Below, piece after piece: positions 62,938 through 64,000 of a DNA stretch of 64,000 bases (position 1 is the stretch's first letter; each line of letters begins with the position of its first letter). This DNA is from Acidiphilium iwatense. Its GTDB lineage: Bacteria; Pseudomonadota; Alphaproteobacteria; Acetobacterales; Acetobacteraceae. The translations under genes and the position numbers were made by a program. The stretch is from NCBI RefSeq assembly GCF_021556475.1, contig NZ_JAKGBZ010000007.1, positions 1 to 64,000 on the forward strand, in the 5' to 3' direction. The notes beneath the pieces are model-generated. The model saw nothing but the letters and a program-made list of their open reading frames with translations. It was not told the origin of the DNA and ran no database searches.

Positions 62938-63780
62938 ATGTCACGGAAGGGCTTTCGCGGCCTCGCGCTGCTCACGGTGCTCTGGCTGATGTCCGGGGGC
63001 GCCGCCATGGCCCTGCCGTCCGGGATCGTGCCGGCTCTCGCGCCGGTGACCGATCCGTCCGCGCTCTGCGCCGCCGCGATCGGCATGGCCCAGCGGATCG
63101 CGAATACCCCGGCCGGATTGCTCAATGCCATCGCGACGGTCGAAAGCGGGCGGCGCGACCCGGAAACCGACCGGCTGGAACCCTGGCCCTGGACCATCGA
63201 CGCCGACGGTAACGGGCATTTCTACCCGACCGAGGCGGCGGCGATCGCGGCGGCCTCGGCATTCCAGCGCCAGGGCGTTGCGTCGATCGATCTCGGCTGC
63301 ATGCAGATCAATCTGCAGCATCATCCCGGCGCCTTCGCGACACTGGCGCAAGCGCTCGACCCGGCGGCGAACGCCCTTTACGGCGCGCAATTCCTGCGAC
63401 GGCTGAAATCCCGTCTCGGCGGCTGGCCTCCGGCTATCGCCGCCTATCACTCCGAAACTCCCGCGCTCGGCCAGCCCTACGAGCAGAAGGTGCTCGCCGC
63501 GTGGCAGGGTAGCGCGTCCGCGCCCTCGCTCATCCCCGCCGTATCGGCCATTCCGAAGCCTGTGGTCGTGCCCGATACCGTCGGGAAATCGCCACCGCCC
63601 GGTGCGATCGCGTTGCGCCATTATGGCGCCGGCGGGTTCCAGTTTTCCGCATTGCACGGTCACGGCCAGATCATCCCGATCGCGATGCCAAGCTCACGCG
63701 CCGCCCCGATCGGCGGAATCGGGGCGCGCGGTCTCGCCGCCTATCGCGCCGCGCCGATCCCGATCACGGGTGCCAAATGA
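62938..63780 (+). CDS. Lytic transglycosylase (SLT domain), exported
   Basis: 280-residue protein with a signal peptide (LALLTVLWLMSGGAAMALPS). The SLT fold is visible: catalytic Glu in LLNAIATVESGRRDPE, DLGCMQINLQHHPGAFAT (the usual GxMQI) and AIAAYHSETPALGQPYEQKV (AAYNxG-like). It cuts peptidoglycan glycan strands in the periplasm; the type is common beside flagellar or conjugation genes, none of which is seen here. The C-terminal 90 residues are Ala/Pro/Gly-rich linker. Confidence 0.88.
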   Translation: MSRKGFRGLALLTVLWLMSGGAAMALPSGIVPALAPVTDPSALCAAAIGMAQRIANTPAGLLNAIATVESGRRDPETDRLEPWPWTIDADGNGHFYPTEAAAIAAASAFQRQGVASIDLGCMQINLQHHPGAFATLAQALDPAANALYGAQFLRRLKSRLGGWPPAIAAYHSETPALGQPYEQKVLAAWQGSASAPSLIPAVSAIPKPVVVPDTVGKSPPPGAIALRHYGAGGFQFSALHGHGQIIPIAMPSSRAAPIGGIGARGLAAYRAAPIPITGAK

Positions 63781-63787
63781 AGCACCC

Positions 63788-64000
63788 TCAAGACAGCAGC
63801 GGTCCCCAGGACGGATCGGTGGCGTTGGTCGGTGTGGGGGTGATGCGCTCGTTGAACCCGTCGGTGCCGATCGTCACCAGATGGGACACGTTGCCTACCC
63901 GCAGCGGCGTCTGGCGATAGAACATGATCACCCGTCCGTTCGGACAGAAGCTCGCACCTTCTTCGAGATAGCCTTGCGACAGGATGCGTTCGCCCGACCC
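63788..64000 (-). CDS. tolB: TolB, C-terminal end (runs off the window)
   Basis: 70 residues of the TolB beta-propeller C terminus: GYLEEGASFCPNGRVIMFYR followed by VTIGTDGFNERITPTPTNAT and DPSWGPLLS at the stop. TolB is the periplasmic part of the Tol-Pal system for outer-membrane invagination. Convergent with the transglycosylase gene. Confidence 0.93.
   Translation of the reverse strand, partial: GSGERILSQGYLEEGASFCPNGRVIMFYRQTPLRVGNVSHLVTIGTDGFNERITPTPTNATDPSWGPLLS

Noticed and set aside
1-64000. CRISPR array
   Set aside because: No regularly spaced direct repeats and no cas genes were seen.

Overview
The window is GC-rich alphaproteobacterial DNA. The gene set points to Rhodospirillales/Acetobacteraceae, probably an acidophilic acetic-acid-bacterium relative: a pyruvate dehydrogenase operon with a lipoyl-bearing E1-beta, SecB, FYDLN-acid (TIGR02300) and COQ10-like proteins, a PQQ alcohol dehydrogenase paired with a cytochrome c, the ffs-dnaX-ebfC-recR block and LutBC. 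The taxonomic call is inference from gene content; there is no rRNA in the window.

Layout. 1-2 kb is a mobile scar: an IS66 transposase with a nonsense mutation, a low-GC gene cut by it, an antitoxin without its toxin, and a dispersed repeat. 2-5 kb holds argC with an amino-acid permease, then secB. 5.06-5.45 kb is a repeat-rich spacer with two adjacent palindromic MITE-like elements. 5.4-9.4 kb is thrC, an M16 peptidase and a PmbA/TldD-type gene, then a Phd/VapC toxin-antitoxin pair and a uronate-dehydrogenase-like gene. 11-16 kb carries rpoH, rluD, tRNA-Glu, wrbA, a lipoprotein and nudC. 16.4-21 kb is the 4.5S RNA gene, dnaX, ebfC, recR, an OpgC-type membrane protein and a GDSL hydrolase. 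21.4-27 kb has an FzlA-like GST protein behind a CtrA-type box, galE, a glycosyltransferase, creA, purH and an isochorismatase. 27-34 kb has the PQQ dehydrogenase and cytochrome c, parE, cmk, aroA and a TIGR02300 gene.

34.4-46.5 kb is the most unusual part. It is one long minus-strand operon encoding a complex I/hydrogenase-4-like membrane complex. Its large subunit has lost the first pair of NiFe cysteines, so it is an Ehr-type complex and not a hydrogenase. The operon continues without a break into a half-size CrcB-like (fluoride channel) ORF, two different MutS-like ATPases, a decayed dynamin-like GTPase gene and two DUF190 (PII-like fold) proteins. It is bordered by a broken aldo/keto reductase gene on one side and an integrase fragment beside tRNA-Arg on the other, which suggests an island. 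What the MutS-like pair does for a membrane redox complex is not known to me.

47.6-51 kb has an OmpR-type regulator, ribA, an L,D-transpeptidase-like protein, an exported Tyr/Pro-rich protein and an FtsB/DivIC-like gene. 51.3-59.4 kb is a tight operon for the pyruvate dehydrogenase complex with its lipoate supply (pdhA, pdhB, pdhC, a GNAT gene, lpd, lipA), then a COQ10/RatA-like protein and threonine aldolase. 59.5-62.6 kb is lutB, lutC, an Smr gene and an XRE regulator, all overlapping. A lytic transglycosylase and the 3' end of tolB close the window.
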